From the NCBI GenBank assembly GCA_017451915.1, contig JAFTNJ010000056.1, forward strand, positions 1 through 64,000: a stretch of DNA of 64,000 nt, written 5' to 3'. Source of the stretch: Clostridia bacterium. Lineage in GTDB: Bacteria; Bacillota; Clostridia; Oscillospirales; CAG-272. The notes beneath the pieces were generated by a model. The model made no database searches, was not told the DNA's origin, and worked only from the letters and a program-made list of their open reading frames with translations. The translations under genes were made by a program, and so were the position numbers. This document shows, piece by piece, positions 1 to 6,134 of the stretch. Numbering within the stretch: the first letter of the stretch is position 1; each line of letters opens with the position of its first letter.

Positions 1-26
1 GGTTAGGGGAGGTACGAGGTACCGGC

Positions 27-55
27 TTGACAAATGGCGCCTTTTGTGATACAAT
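27..55 (+). promoter_or_regulatory. Strong sigma-A promoter at the phage left edge
   Basis: TTGACA at 27-32, a 17-base spacer, and TACAAT at 50-55. Transcription would start near 62 and run to the terminator at 254-284, giving an RNA of about 220 nt. That RNA holds only a 9-codon peptide frame at about 87 and is antisense to the 29-codon ORF on the other strand. Confidence 0.75.
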
Positions 56-79
56 AGAACCAAGCAAATGAAAAAGAGG

Positions 80-169
80 TTACCAAATGCGGTCAATGAT
101 GGTGCAGATTAAGTAAATAATCTGCTCTGCGTATAAGTACACCCAATACTTTAACTTTTGAACGAGCAT
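80..169 (-). CDS. Putative 29-residue hydrophobic peptide, toxin-like
   Basis: A short frame opens with ATG at 169, five bases downstream of a near-ideal AAAGGAGGTGA ribosome binding site, and ends at TAA at 80-82. The peptide begins MLVQKLKYWVYLYAEQ and continues with a mostly aliphatic stretch ending in DRIW. This amphipathic, membrane-seeking composition is typical of type I toxins and other tiny membrane peptides, although I recognise no family. It lies opposite the other phage genes and is fully overlapped by the RNA expected from the promoter at 27-55. The good ribosome binding site is the main support. No convincing promoter for this strand is visible beyond a lone TTGACA at 230-235. 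Confidence 0.4.
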   Translation of the reverse strand: MLVQKLKYWVYLYAEQIIYLICTIIDRIW

Positions 170-253
170 TTGTGTCACCTCCTTTCATTTGCGGAATTAC
201 CGCAAACCCCCATCACAAAAGGTGGCGTTTGTCAAGTAGGGCACAACAAAACC

Positions 254-284
254 GAGGCGAGGAAAATCCCCGCCTCTTTTTTTT
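254..284 (+). terminator. Rho-independent terminator
   Basis: A GAGGCG-type stem (254-263 with 267-276) is followed by eight T residues. It ends the short transcript from the promoter at 27-55 and insulates it from the phage operon promoter just downstream. Confidence 0.8.
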
Positions 285-295
285 ATGTAAAAATG

Positions 296-324
296 TTTCA
301 AATGTAAAATACCCGTGTTATAGT
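296..324 (+). promoter_or_regulatory. Promoter of the filamentous-phage structural operon
   Basis: TTTCAA at 296-301, a 17-base spacer and TATAGT at 319-324. It sits 40 bases upstream of the first structural gene and directly after a terminator, so it is the natural start of the operon that includes the coat gene. Confidence 0.55.
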
Positions 325-363
325 ATAGGTGCCATCATAAATAAGAAAAAGGAGGTACATGAA

Positions 364-603
364 ATGTACACTATTATTGGCATCGAAAAAAGAGAAGGCG
401 TTTATGAAGGTAATGCCTACAATAACACAATCTTGCACACCACATATACCAAGGTAAATGCAGGGAATACGATCGGTCTCTGTGTTGCCACCCTCAAAAT
501 TAAGACGGCGAACTGCCCCGTGATTGCCCTTGGGGATTGCGTTGACCCCTTGTATGACAAGTACGGCAACATCGTCCATCTTAACGTTTCCTCCAAAAAG
601 TGA
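364..603 (+). CDS. Small phage protein, possible ssDNA-binding protein (pV-like)
   Basis: A 79-residue cytoplasmic protein starting MYTIIGIEKREGVYEG. The ATG at 364 follows AGGAGGT. No signal peptide or membrane helix is present. It is rich in alternating beta-type residues with a Gly-containing turn pattern, and its size is close to the Ff gene V protein (87 residues). Its place immediately upstream of the coat gene is also where Ff phages carry gene V. A role in coating single-stranded phage DNA is therefore inferred from size, order and composition. I see no diagnostic motif, so another small phage protein is possible. Confidence 0.5.
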   Translation: MYTIIGIEKREGVYEGNAYNNTILHTTYTKVNAGNTIGLCVATLKIKTANCPVIALGDCVDPLYDKYGNIVHLNVSSKK

Positions 604-640
604 TTGCAAAAGGTTGATTCTATGAAAGGAGAATGAGTGA

Positions 641-862
641 ATGACTAAGCTGATTGAAGAAATTTTCAGTAGCTTTTCTACTGTAATCAAAGGTCTGGCT
701 GGCGGTATCAAAGACGCTTTTGGTAATCTGATCTACGTAGATCCTGCTGCAACTGATCCCACTTTCTCGCCCGTGGTGCTCTTCCTGTTCACCATGCTCG
801 GCTTGGGTCTTGCTACGGGTATTCTGTATAAGATCTTCGGCCTTATCAAGCGTAGAGGCTAA
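641..862 (+). CDS. Inovirus-type major coat protein (pVIII-like)
   Basis: A 73-residue protein with the classic coat layout. There is an amphipathic N-terminal helix (about 1-30), a short acidic and Pro-containing turn (33-42), a hydrophobic membrane helix (about 43-64) and a basic tail (KIFGLIKRRG) that would face the DNA. Unlike Ff pVIII it has no cleavable signal peptide. AAAGGAG lies 12 bases upstream of the ATG at 641. A strong terminator follows directly at 875-914, as after gene VIII in Ff phages, which should favour abundant coat mRNA over the downstream genes. In assembly this protein would wait in the inner membrane and be wrapped round the ssDNA during extrusion. Confidence 0.8.
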   Translation: MTKLIEEIFSSFSTVIKGLAGGIKDAFGNLIYVDPAATDPTFSPVVLFLFTMLGLGLATGILYKIFGLIKRRG

Positions 863-874
863 ACCACCCATAAG

Positions 875-914
875 GGGGAGAGGGAAAAAAGGATCCCTCT
901 CCCCGATTTTTTTT
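875..914 (+). terminator. Strong terminator after the coat gene
   Basis: A perfect 10-bp G/C-rich stem (875-884 with 895-904), a 10-base loop and a run of eight T residues. It ends 19 bases upstream of the pIII-like gene. Only read-through, or a promoter I cannot identify, would express the downstream genes. This matches the central terminator after gene VIII in Ff phages. Confidence 0.9.
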
Positions 915-932
915 GAAAGGAGAATATAAAAA

Positions 933-2300
933 ATGAAAAACAAAATGAAAAAAAGTGTTGTCAAGATCTTGACGGTCATTTTTTGCATGGTGACCGTGTT
1001 TACCACTACGATCTTGCCTGCGTTTGCGGCGTATAACCCCGATGTGTATGACTCGGACTCCCTGGAGGAATATCCCTATATGGAAATCGTTCTTGACAGA
1101 GAAAATAGCGTCAATATCCCCAATATTGCCAATGCCTATAACGATGTAATTTATGGGGACGGCGTTGAGATTTCTATTGATTGGGAATTTGAAGAATTGG
1201 AGTATTATACTTGCTTGTGTTGCAATATTCAGCATGAGGCGAGTTATGTTGGCTTTGGCGATGGGAGTGGTTACTTCGGTGTCTTTTCGAATTGTTATAC
1301 TTATGAAGGGGGTACAACATGGGAAATGTTCGTAGATAATGGAGAGATTGGATTCCGTTTCAAGTATGATTCCTATGGTTACGCGTTAGAGGACTATCCC
1401 AAAGCCGATACTGACCCTAATGAATACTACTATATGCTCGTTATGTTCCGCTATAATGAGGCGCGTTATGGATATGGGCGCGTATTAACGCGCGGCCTGG
1501 GTACTGGTGAAGATATGTCGTATCATATCTTTGAGTTAAGCGGCTATGTAATGAGTGATCAGCAGTTCGTTCTGCGGCATTATAACACGGGACGCACCCC
1601 CACGATTGATAGTGATTGCATTTCCTACCTTGAAGATCTTGGGGTGATTGATGTGTCACACCCCTACCATGAAGCAATGGTGAGCAATGGAGCGCCAAGT
1701 TATTCCGACGGTTATAACAATGGCTACGATGCGGGTTATGATGATGGCTATGATGCAGGCTATAGTGATTGCGAGCAGGAATATGAGAATTCAAGCAATG
1801 AGGAAATAGACGGTTGGCTACAAGATGCTTATGATAATGGCTATAGTGATGGTTACGATACTGGCTATGCAGAAGGAACAGCAGATAGTTCTGCGGCCTC
1901 AACTGCAGGAATTGAGCAGGGCGTGAAGCAATCAAAGTTGGAATCGTACCGCGCTTTCCAAATTCTACAGGGCAAAAACCCCGACGATCTAACGAACATT
2001 GAGGCAGAGTTGGCAAAGGATTGGACTACTATCGTGGGTGACCATTTCCTGTATGGTTACACCCAAGGTGACGAGGCAGGCTATACACGTGGCTATGACG
2101 AGGGTATCAAGGAATCGGGAGAATATAGCACCGCTTTCAAGGACATGGCTTTTGCTATCTTTGAGGCTCCCGTAGTCTTGGTGGATGGTATGCTCGGCTT
2201 TGATCTGTTCGGAATCAATCTTGCAGCGTTTTTTAAAACCATCATCACCGTTGCCGTGATTGCGGCTATTGTGACGGTGCTGGTCAAGTTTATTCTGTAA
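933..2300 (+). CDS. Secreted pIII-like minor coat / adsorption protein with Gly-Tyr repeats
   Basis: A 455-residue protein whose architecture is that of a filamentous-phage adsorption protein. It has an N-terminal signal peptide (basic start, hydrophobic core, AFA cleavage site near residue 32) and a long exported Tyr/Asp-rich domain with a CLCC cluster and several other cysteines. A low-complexity linker with repeated GYxxGY units follows (about 255-312, with a second short set near 374-391). A C-terminal membrane helix (about 425-455) would anchor it in the membrane before virion release. It follows the coat terminator and starts at the ATG at 933, after AAAGGAG. The Gly-Tyr linker corresponds in position to the Gly-rich linkers of Ff pIII. 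The receptor-binding domain resembles nothing I recognise. Confidence 0.65.
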   Translation: MKNKMKKSVVKILTVIFCMVTVFTTTILPAFAAYNPDVYDSDSLEEYPYMEIVLDRENSVNIPNIANAYNDVIYGDGVEISIDWEFEELEYYTCLCCNIQHEASYVGFGDGSGYFGVFSNCYTYEGGTTWEMFVDNGEIGFRFKYDSYGYALEDYPKADTDPNEYYYMLVMFRYNEARYGYGRVLTRGLGTGEDMSYHIFELSGYVMSDQQFVLRHYNTGRTPTIDSDCISYLEDLGVIDVSHPYHEAMVSNGAPSYSDGYNNGYDAGYDDGYDAGYSDCEQEYENSSNEEIDGWLQDAYDNGYSDGYDTGYAEGTADSSAASTAGIEQGVKQSKLESYRAFQILQGKNPDDLTNIEAELAKDWTTIVGDHFLYGYTQGDEAGYTRGYDEGIKESGEYSTAFKDMAFAIFEAPVVLVDGMLGFDLFGINLAAFFKTIITVAVIAAIVTVLVKFIL

Positions 2301-2312
2301 GGAGGTGCGAAC

Positions 2313-2510
2313 ATGACGCTTTGGGAATTTATTGAAACAAAGTTGCTCCCGTTGTTCGGCGAGATTACCCCTTATGCCTTGGAACGTGTGCGTGATACGT
2401 TTTGGATCGTGCTCGGCCTGATCTGTGTGCATTTCTTGGTCTATCTCCCGTATAAGGGCTTGATGTGCCTCCTGCATAAATGCAAGTGGAAAGGGAAGTG
2501 GTTCGTATGA
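2313..2510 (+). CDS. Small one-helix phage membrane protein (pVI-like)
   Basis: A 65-residue protein with one strong hydrophobic segment (about 29-45) and a Lys/Trp-rich basic C-terminus. It follows the pIII-like gene by 12 bases with an AAGGAGGTG ribosome binding site. Ff phages place pVI, the small partner of pIII at the virion end, exactly here. The assignment rests on position and topology, not sequence similarity. Its stop codon overlaps the next ATG (ATGA), which suggests coupled translation. Confidence 0.5.
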   Translation: MTLWEFIETKLLPLFGEITPYALERVRDTFWIVLGLICVHFLVYLPYKGLMCLLHKCKWKGKWFV

Positions 2511-3094
2511 GAAAAGCATTGCTATTCTTCATGGGGCTTGTCTTTGTCTGCTGCGTTTATTGCTACGGAACCAATGAGCGCTTTTCCTTCATGACTTGGG
2601 TAGAGAATGTCAAGGATTTTGGAGAGACATTGTCGGTTGAACAACTTGTGGAGTGCTGGACAAAAGATTCTTATACTTTCTCGGTTTTTGATATGCCGTA
2701 TAGCCTGCAGGTGTATGATATTCGCGAGGTGGCGACTGGTGGGACTGCTTTTGTATATTTAGGGGAGTACCCCTTGGCATATAGAGACGATTATTCTTTG
2801 ACAAAAAAATATCGTTATGATTGGCGTTGGGTATATAATGAAAACGGCACTTTGAATATAAATTCGCTTGATGATCAGTACGGTGGTATGTGGCCTGTTA
2901 TTACCCAGAACGGTGAAACGATTTTTTATGAAACTTATGAAGGAACAGACGAAACGCTTGCGTTTTTGGATTCTATTGCGGCGTTTTTCAAACGCCTGGG
3001 GCGTACTATCAAACTTTTTGCAGAAATGTTGGTAGACGTGTTCAAAAATATGCGTCTGTTGCTCCCCTGGAATTCCACCGTAGTAGTAGAGTAA
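2507..3094 (+). CDS. Exported phage protein of unknown function
   Basis: A 195-residue protein beginning MRKALLFFMGLVFVCC, a short signal peptide or signal anchor. The mature part is rich in Tyr and Asp. Near the C-terminus lies a second amphipathic or weakly hydrophobic stretch (about residues 155-185, SIAAFFKRLGRTIKLF). The start at 2507 overlaps the previous stop and is preceded by GGGAAGTGG; an upstream ATG at 2480 would lie inside the preceding gene and lacks a signal-peptide start. The gene sits between the pVI-like gene and the Zot-type gene, so it is probably a virion-end or assembly protein. I do not recognise the family. Confidence 0.6.
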   Translation: MRKALLFFMGLVFVCCVYCYGTNERFSFMTWVENVKDFGETLSVEQLVECWTKDSYTFSVFDMPYSLQVYDIREVATGGTAFVYLGEYPLAYRDDYSLTKKYRYDWRWVYNENGTLNINSLDDQYGGMWPVITQNGETIFYETYEGTDETLAFLDSIAAFFKRLGRTIKLFAEMLVDVFKNMRLLLPWNSTVVVE

Positions 3095-3107
3095 GGAGGG
3101 AAAGGCC

Positions 3108-3950
3108 GTGTTTGAAATTATTTGTATCATCGTCTTGGGCGTGTTGCTCTGGCGCGTCTTTACCAGTTACCGCTTGAAAACCTTTGATACCGTGGTCGCC
3201 TTTACTGGCGGCCTCGGCTCGGGTAAATCCTTCCTTTCGGTAGATATCGCTATTAAGCTGCTGCGGAAAAAGAGAAGGGAAGTGTGGTTCAAAAATCTGT
3301 TTCGTAAAAAAGGGGAGAAGCTCCCACTTCCCTACCTGTATTCCTCCATTCCCGTGGAGATATCAAAGAAGGAAAAAGCAATCATTCTCACCGAGAAGCA
3401 TCTGACCTTGCAGGAGAAGCTCGTTCCCGGCTCGGTCTGCTTCATCGACGAGATCGGCTCTTTCTGCTCTCAGTTCGACTACAAGGCAAAGAACGCCGAT
3501 GTGTTTGACGAGTTCGTCCGTTTCTACCGTCACTATACCCGTAACGGGTACATGGTCTGCAATGACCAATGCTCGGAGAACATTGTCCTACAGGTACGCA
3601 GACGGTTGAACACCGTCTATAACCTCATGGGGTTCCGCAAATGGTTCGGGATCTGCTATACCGTAAAGGTGCGTAATATCTCCGTATCGGAAGAAATCAA
3701 AACCATAGAGGAACAGAACACCGAGGGCAATATGAGAACCCTGTTCGGCTTCTTGCCGTTGCGCAGGAGATATGACACTCACTGTTACGCCCCCCGATAT
3801 GCCTATGTCCCAGAAGGGGAGGTACAACATCATACCACCCTCCAAAAACTGGATATCCTTCGCTTGCCCAAACAAGAGGTCTTAACATTGGATAGTCGAA
3901 TTGCACAAAAGAAGGAGCTCGATCCTGCTCCCGCTGCCATTGAAAAATAG
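3108..3950 (+). CDS. Zot/pI-type filamentous phage morphogenesis ATPase
   Basis: A 280-residue protein with a Walker A motif GGLGSGKS (about 34-41) and a Walker B-like CFIDEIGSF (about 110-118), as in the zonular occludens toxin (Zot)/pI family that powers extrusion of filamentous phage. Starts at GTG (3108), with AAGGAGG overlapping the previous stop. The only clear membrane helix is at the N-terminus (about 3-18). In Ff pI and CTXphi Zot the helix lies after the ATPase domain, so the topology here looks different. The C-terminal 100 residues are hydrophilic and basic. It is the last confident gene of the phage module, as expected for gene I in a Gram-positive host without a pIV secretin. 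Confidence 0.8.
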   Translation: MFEIICIIVLGVLLWRVFTSYRLKTFDTVVAFTGGLGSGKSFLSVDIAIKLLRKKRREVWFKNLFRKKGEKLPLPYLYSSIPVEISKKEKAIILTEKHLTLQEKLVPGSVCFIDEIGSFCSQFDYKAKNADVFDEFVRFYRHYTRNGYMVCNDQCSENIVLQVRRRLNTVYNLMGFRKWFGICYTVKVRNISVSEEIKTIEEQNTEGNMRTLFGFLPLRRRYDTHCYAPRYAYVPEGEVQHHTTLQKLDILRLPKQEVLTLDSRIAQKKELDPAPAAIEK

Positions 3951-3989
3951 TGCATTTTGACGAAAAAGAGTACTATCTCCAATTTTGTG

Positions 3990-4018
3990 TTGACAAGAGG
4001 ATTTTGCTATGCTATAAT
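3990..4018 (+). promoter_or_regulatory. Strong promoter in the phage non-coding end
   Basis: TTGACA (3990-3995), a 17-base spacer, and TATAAT (4013-4018): a near-consensus sigma-A promoter just after the Zot-type gene. No well-supported gene follows, only a basic low-complexity frame from 4044. Confidence 0.75.
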
Positions 4019-4071
4019 TGTAGCACGATTGAGGGCAGGGTTGATGTGCGTCCTCGCTTTTATTAAACATC

Positions 4072-4087
4072 CCCAATTATACAAAAG
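4072..4087 (+). repeat. 16-bp direct repeat, copy 1
   Basis: The 16-mer CCCAATTATACAAAAG occurs here and again, exactly, at 5174-5189. Its core AATTATACAAAA occurs a third time at 6133-6144, over the end of spoIIID. The copy at 5174 forms half of a perfect palindrome. It could be a recombinase or repressor half-site. Confidence 0.6.
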
Positions 4088-4373
4088 GCGATTGAGCTTT
4101 TGTTTGGAAAGATCGAGAGAAAAAAAGATTTGTTCACAAAATCCCAACCGAAGAAGAAAAAAGAGGGAGTTTGTGAAGAGATCTTTTTTCTTACCCCAGT
4201 ACTTTTCATACAAAAGCGGGTATTTTGTAGCCGCCTTGACTCCGCTGTGCGGGGCGGCTCCTAATTGGGCAAACCAGTACGAAGAACGCGCGAGAACCGC
4301 ACAAAATCAGCCTCTGGGGAAGAACATTTTCCACCAAACCAAAAAAATTCCACGGAAACACCCCAAAAACCCC

Positions 4374-4402
4374 TTGACAAAGGCTTTTCCATGTGCTATG
4401 AT
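4374..4402 (+). promoter_or_regulatory. Strong promoter ahead of the hairpin cluster
   Basis: TTGACA (4374-4379), a 17-base spacer, and TATGAT (4397-4402). Shortly downstream a GGCCCC/GGGGCC hairpin (4421-4452) is followed by TCCCTTTTTGG, which would act as a weak terminator. The likely product is an RNA of about 50-60 nt, or a longer RNA running into the hairpin cluster at 4472-4810. Confidence 0.65.
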
Positions 4403-4471
4403 ACAATCACAACTGAATATGGCCCCAAAGCCTGTAGAAGGGTAGAGGGGCCTCCCTTTTTGGATAAAATC

Positions 4472-4810
4472 GGAATCGGCTTGCCGATTCCTACCCCGAA
4501 TGACCGCTTGCGGTCATTGATAGGCGTCAGCCGGTACCCGGCAGCACGAAGGGACGAGAAGGCGAAGGAGTTCGGAGTTTCGGCAAACGGTCAAAGGAAC
4601 GAGCCTCTGGACTTCACTCACCCTCGATACCCAGGCGCGATAGCGCCCTCTGCACGAAGGCTTACCGCTTGCCTTGCCTCCGCGAAGCGGACGGAACGGC
4701 AGGGAAGCCACGGCGGACACGCGCCCAGCGCGTGTCTTTTGCTCTCCCGCATGGGGAGCGTTGAGACCGCGCGAAGCGCGTCAGCCGACCATTCCGCGTC
4801 AATGGTCGGC
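4472..4810. repeat. Dense cluster of small hairpins, candidate phage ssDNA origin/packaging region
   Basis: About ten short palindromes occur in 340 bases. They include 8-bp stems at 4472-4491 and 4499-4518, with the same CTTG loop; 5-bp stems at 4529-4541 and 4634-4647; a GAA-loop stem at 4679-4691; an 8-bp stem at 4716-4736; stems at 4741-4759 and 4765-4782; and a 10-bp stem at 4784-4810. No credible gene overlaps them. Filamentous phages keep their plus and minus origins and packaging signal as a cluster of hairpins in the intergenic region, so that role is proposed from structure and position. An origin nick site cannot be picked by eye. Confidence 0.55.
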
Positions 4811-4933
4811 CAAAAAACTGACAAAAAAACAAAAATCTGTCTTCGGTTCGCCCTTGAAATACAAGGGGATAACGCCCTTTTAGAATGGTTCTAATTTTGT
4901 CAATTTGATATGACAAAAAGAAAGGAAAAAAAT

Positions 4934-5236
4934 ATGTCAAAAACCTCAAAAAAAACAGGTCAAAAATATTCCCGTTTTTTCTCCCTCACCACCTACGCAA
5001 CAGAAAGTGTGAAAGCAACTGCTTTTACCACCCCAAACAAACCACAAAAAAGCCCAACCTCAAACGCGAGGAAGGACTTTCTTTTTTTATCTCTCAAAGG
5101 ACGCGCCAGAGGAGAGATACATCTACTACGGAACGGAGCAGAGTATGAAATCGCGCGTGGACTGAACCATATGCCCAATTATACAAAAGACAATTTTTGT
5201 ATAATTAAGGGTAGGATTTTAGCGAGAAAACTATGA
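4934..5236 (+). other. Doubtful open frame, 100 codons
   Basis: The ATG at 4934 has a fair ribosome binding site (GAAAGGA) and opens a Lys/Thr/Ser-rich basic frame that ends at 5236. Its last part runs through the 12-6-12 palindrome at 5177-5206. Composition is low-complexity up to about residue 50 and more protein-like after it. I recognise no domain. It may be a small phage or satellite protein; non-coding is at least as likely. Confidence 0.25.
5174..5206. repeat. Perfect 12-6-12 palindrome and copy 2 of the 16-bp repeat
   Basis: AATTATACAAAA (5177-5188), the six-base centre GACAAT, and TTTTGTATAATT (5195-5206). The left arm belongs to the 16-bp repeat also found at 4072-4087. Inverted 11-12 bp arms round a 6-bp centre have the layout of a tyrosine-recombinase (Xer-type) core site, but the sequence does not match the known Firmicutes dif consensus. 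An operator is the main alternative. Confidence 0.6.
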
Positions 5237-5355
5237 AAATACTGCGTTTTTCCTTTGCTTGGGCAAAATGAATGGGGATCTTATGGATCAAGTTATCATT
5301 ATCCTCTTTGCTTAATAATTCTGTGAAAAACATTGATGCGCCTTGTGGTTTAGTC

Positions 5356-5384
5356 TTGACGAAGGCTCCTTTTTATGCTATAAT
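5356..5384 (+). promoter_or_regulatory. Promoter of the PHP-like gene
   Basis: TTGACG (5356-5361), a 17-base spacer, and TATAAT (5379-5384), 36 bases upstream of the ATG at 5420. The AAGGCT just after the -35 is shared with the phage promoter at 4374. Confidence 0.75.
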
Positions 5385-5419
5385 AAAGAAAAACTTTATC
5401 AAGAATAAAGGGAGCGAAC

Positions 5420-6133
5420 ATGACCCCTCTCATTGATTTCCATTCGGGTCTTATGCCCTATATGAGGAATGGTTCCCCGAGTATCCCGGAGTCACACCGC
5501 GCACTACGGTTTCTCCATGATCAATTCGGTTTTTCCCGATTCTATCTTTCGCCACTCTTTGACTGTACAGAAGACTCGGTAGCAATGTTCCTTCTGAAGC
5601 GACAACGAGCCATGGAGCGTCTCTTTGCCGAGGGTGAATTGCCCGGAACCATCCAACTCCGTCAAGGGGCTACAGTATTGCTCCGAGCATCTCTTTGGGA
5701 AACCAAGGACCTTCAAAAGCTGGCACTGAAGCGATCCGGACATCTGCCGCTTCAATTTCCTCTGGGAGCTTATCAGGAATGGATGGATACCGAGTTGAAT
5801 TGCCTGCTCTATAAAGGCAAATTTCCGCTTCTTTTTACCTCCTTCGAGATTCCTGTTTTGTTGTATCCAAAGGAGATCATCGAAAAGCTTCTTCGCATTC
5901 GAGACGCTGCATTTCAATTCAATTATCGAGCGTTATCAGAGCCCACCACGCGGAATCTCCTCCGCAGATTGCTGAAACAAGGTTCTCCGGTGCTGTTAGG
6001 AACCGGAGTAAACAACACGGAACAAGCCCGTTACTATGAGCTGACGTATGCTCTTAAGTGTGCCGAAAATGAACTGACCCCTTCGGAATTCCAAGCGCTC
6101 TTGGAATGGAACCAGTCTTTTTGGAAGTGCTGA
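5420..6133 (+). CDS. Degenerate PHP-domain protein related to CpsB/YwqE tyrosine phosphatases
   Basis: A 237-residue protein whose length and spacing of conserved blocks fit the CpsB/CapC/YwqE family of manganese-dependent tyrosine phosphatases. Block 1 begins IDFHSGLMPYMRNGS, where the family has a HCHILPxxDDG-type motif. The later blocks TPH, AHPER and SDAHN are replaced by SPL, FTSFE and TGVNN. Nearly all metal-binding His, Asp and Glu residues are therefore gone, which predicts a folded but inactive relative, perhaps a binding or regulatory protein. GGGAGC precedes the ATG at 5420, and the gene has its own promoter. It converges on spoIIID with one base between the stops. The family assignment is by eye. 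Confidence 0.6.
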   Translation: MTPLIDFHSGLMPYMRNGSPSIPESHRALRFLHDQFGFSRFYLSPLFDCTEDSVAMFLLKRQRAMERLFAEGELPGTIQLRQGATVLLRASLWETKDLQKLALKRSGHLPLQFPLGAYQEWMDTELNCLLYKGKFPLLFTSFEIPVLLYPKEIIEKLLRIRDAAFQFNYRALSEPTTRNLLRRLLKQGSPVLLGTGVNNTEQARYYELTYALKCAENELTPSEFQALLEWNQSFWKC

Positions 6134-6134
6134 A

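Larger units (their letters stand above)
26..236. repeat. Imperfect inverted repeat enclosing a promoter and a small convergent ORF
   Basis: Bases 26-50 and 212-236 are inverted copies matching at 22 of 25 positions. Both carry a TTGACA -35 hexamer pointing inward. The similarity continues inward after a gap, because both sides then show a GCAAATGAAA stretch, a purine-rich ribosome-binding-site-like run and an ATG. The left copy has a good -10 (TACAAT) at the correct spacing. The right copy has TGGGGG at that place. The -10 therefore lies just inside the repeat, so inversion of the enclosed DNA would move the working promoter to the other side. That consequence is inferred; no invertase gene is visible. 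Confidence 0.7.
4044..4445 (+). other. Doubtful open frame, 133 codons
   Basis: An ATG at 4044 follows a promoter at 3990-4018 but only a poor GGGCAGGG element. The translation is very rich in Lys, Arg, Asn and Pro, has no recognisable domain and runs through a second strong promoter at 4374-4402. It could encode a small basic phage protein, but it is more likely non-coding sequence that happens to lack stops. No alternative frame in 3951-4470 is better. Confidence 0.2.

Noticed and set aside
1441..2016. A minus-strand frame rich in His and Arg under the pIII-like gene
   Set aside because: It is the reverse reading of the Gly-Tyr-Asp repeat codons, without a ribosome binding site.
4472..4810. 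A CRISPR array or REP-type repeat run
   Set aside because: No repeated unit of constant sequence; only stem-loop shapes recur.
4265..4894. A 209-codon frame across the hairpin cluster
   Set aside because: It crosses a strong promoter and about ten perfect small stems, has no ribosome binding site, and reads as Arg/Ala/Pro-rich shadow sequence.
5177..5206. A chromosomal dif (XerCD) site
   Set aside because: Arm and centre lengths fit, but the bases do not match the Firmicutes dif consensus around the TTATGT half. Kept only as a palindrome of unknown role.
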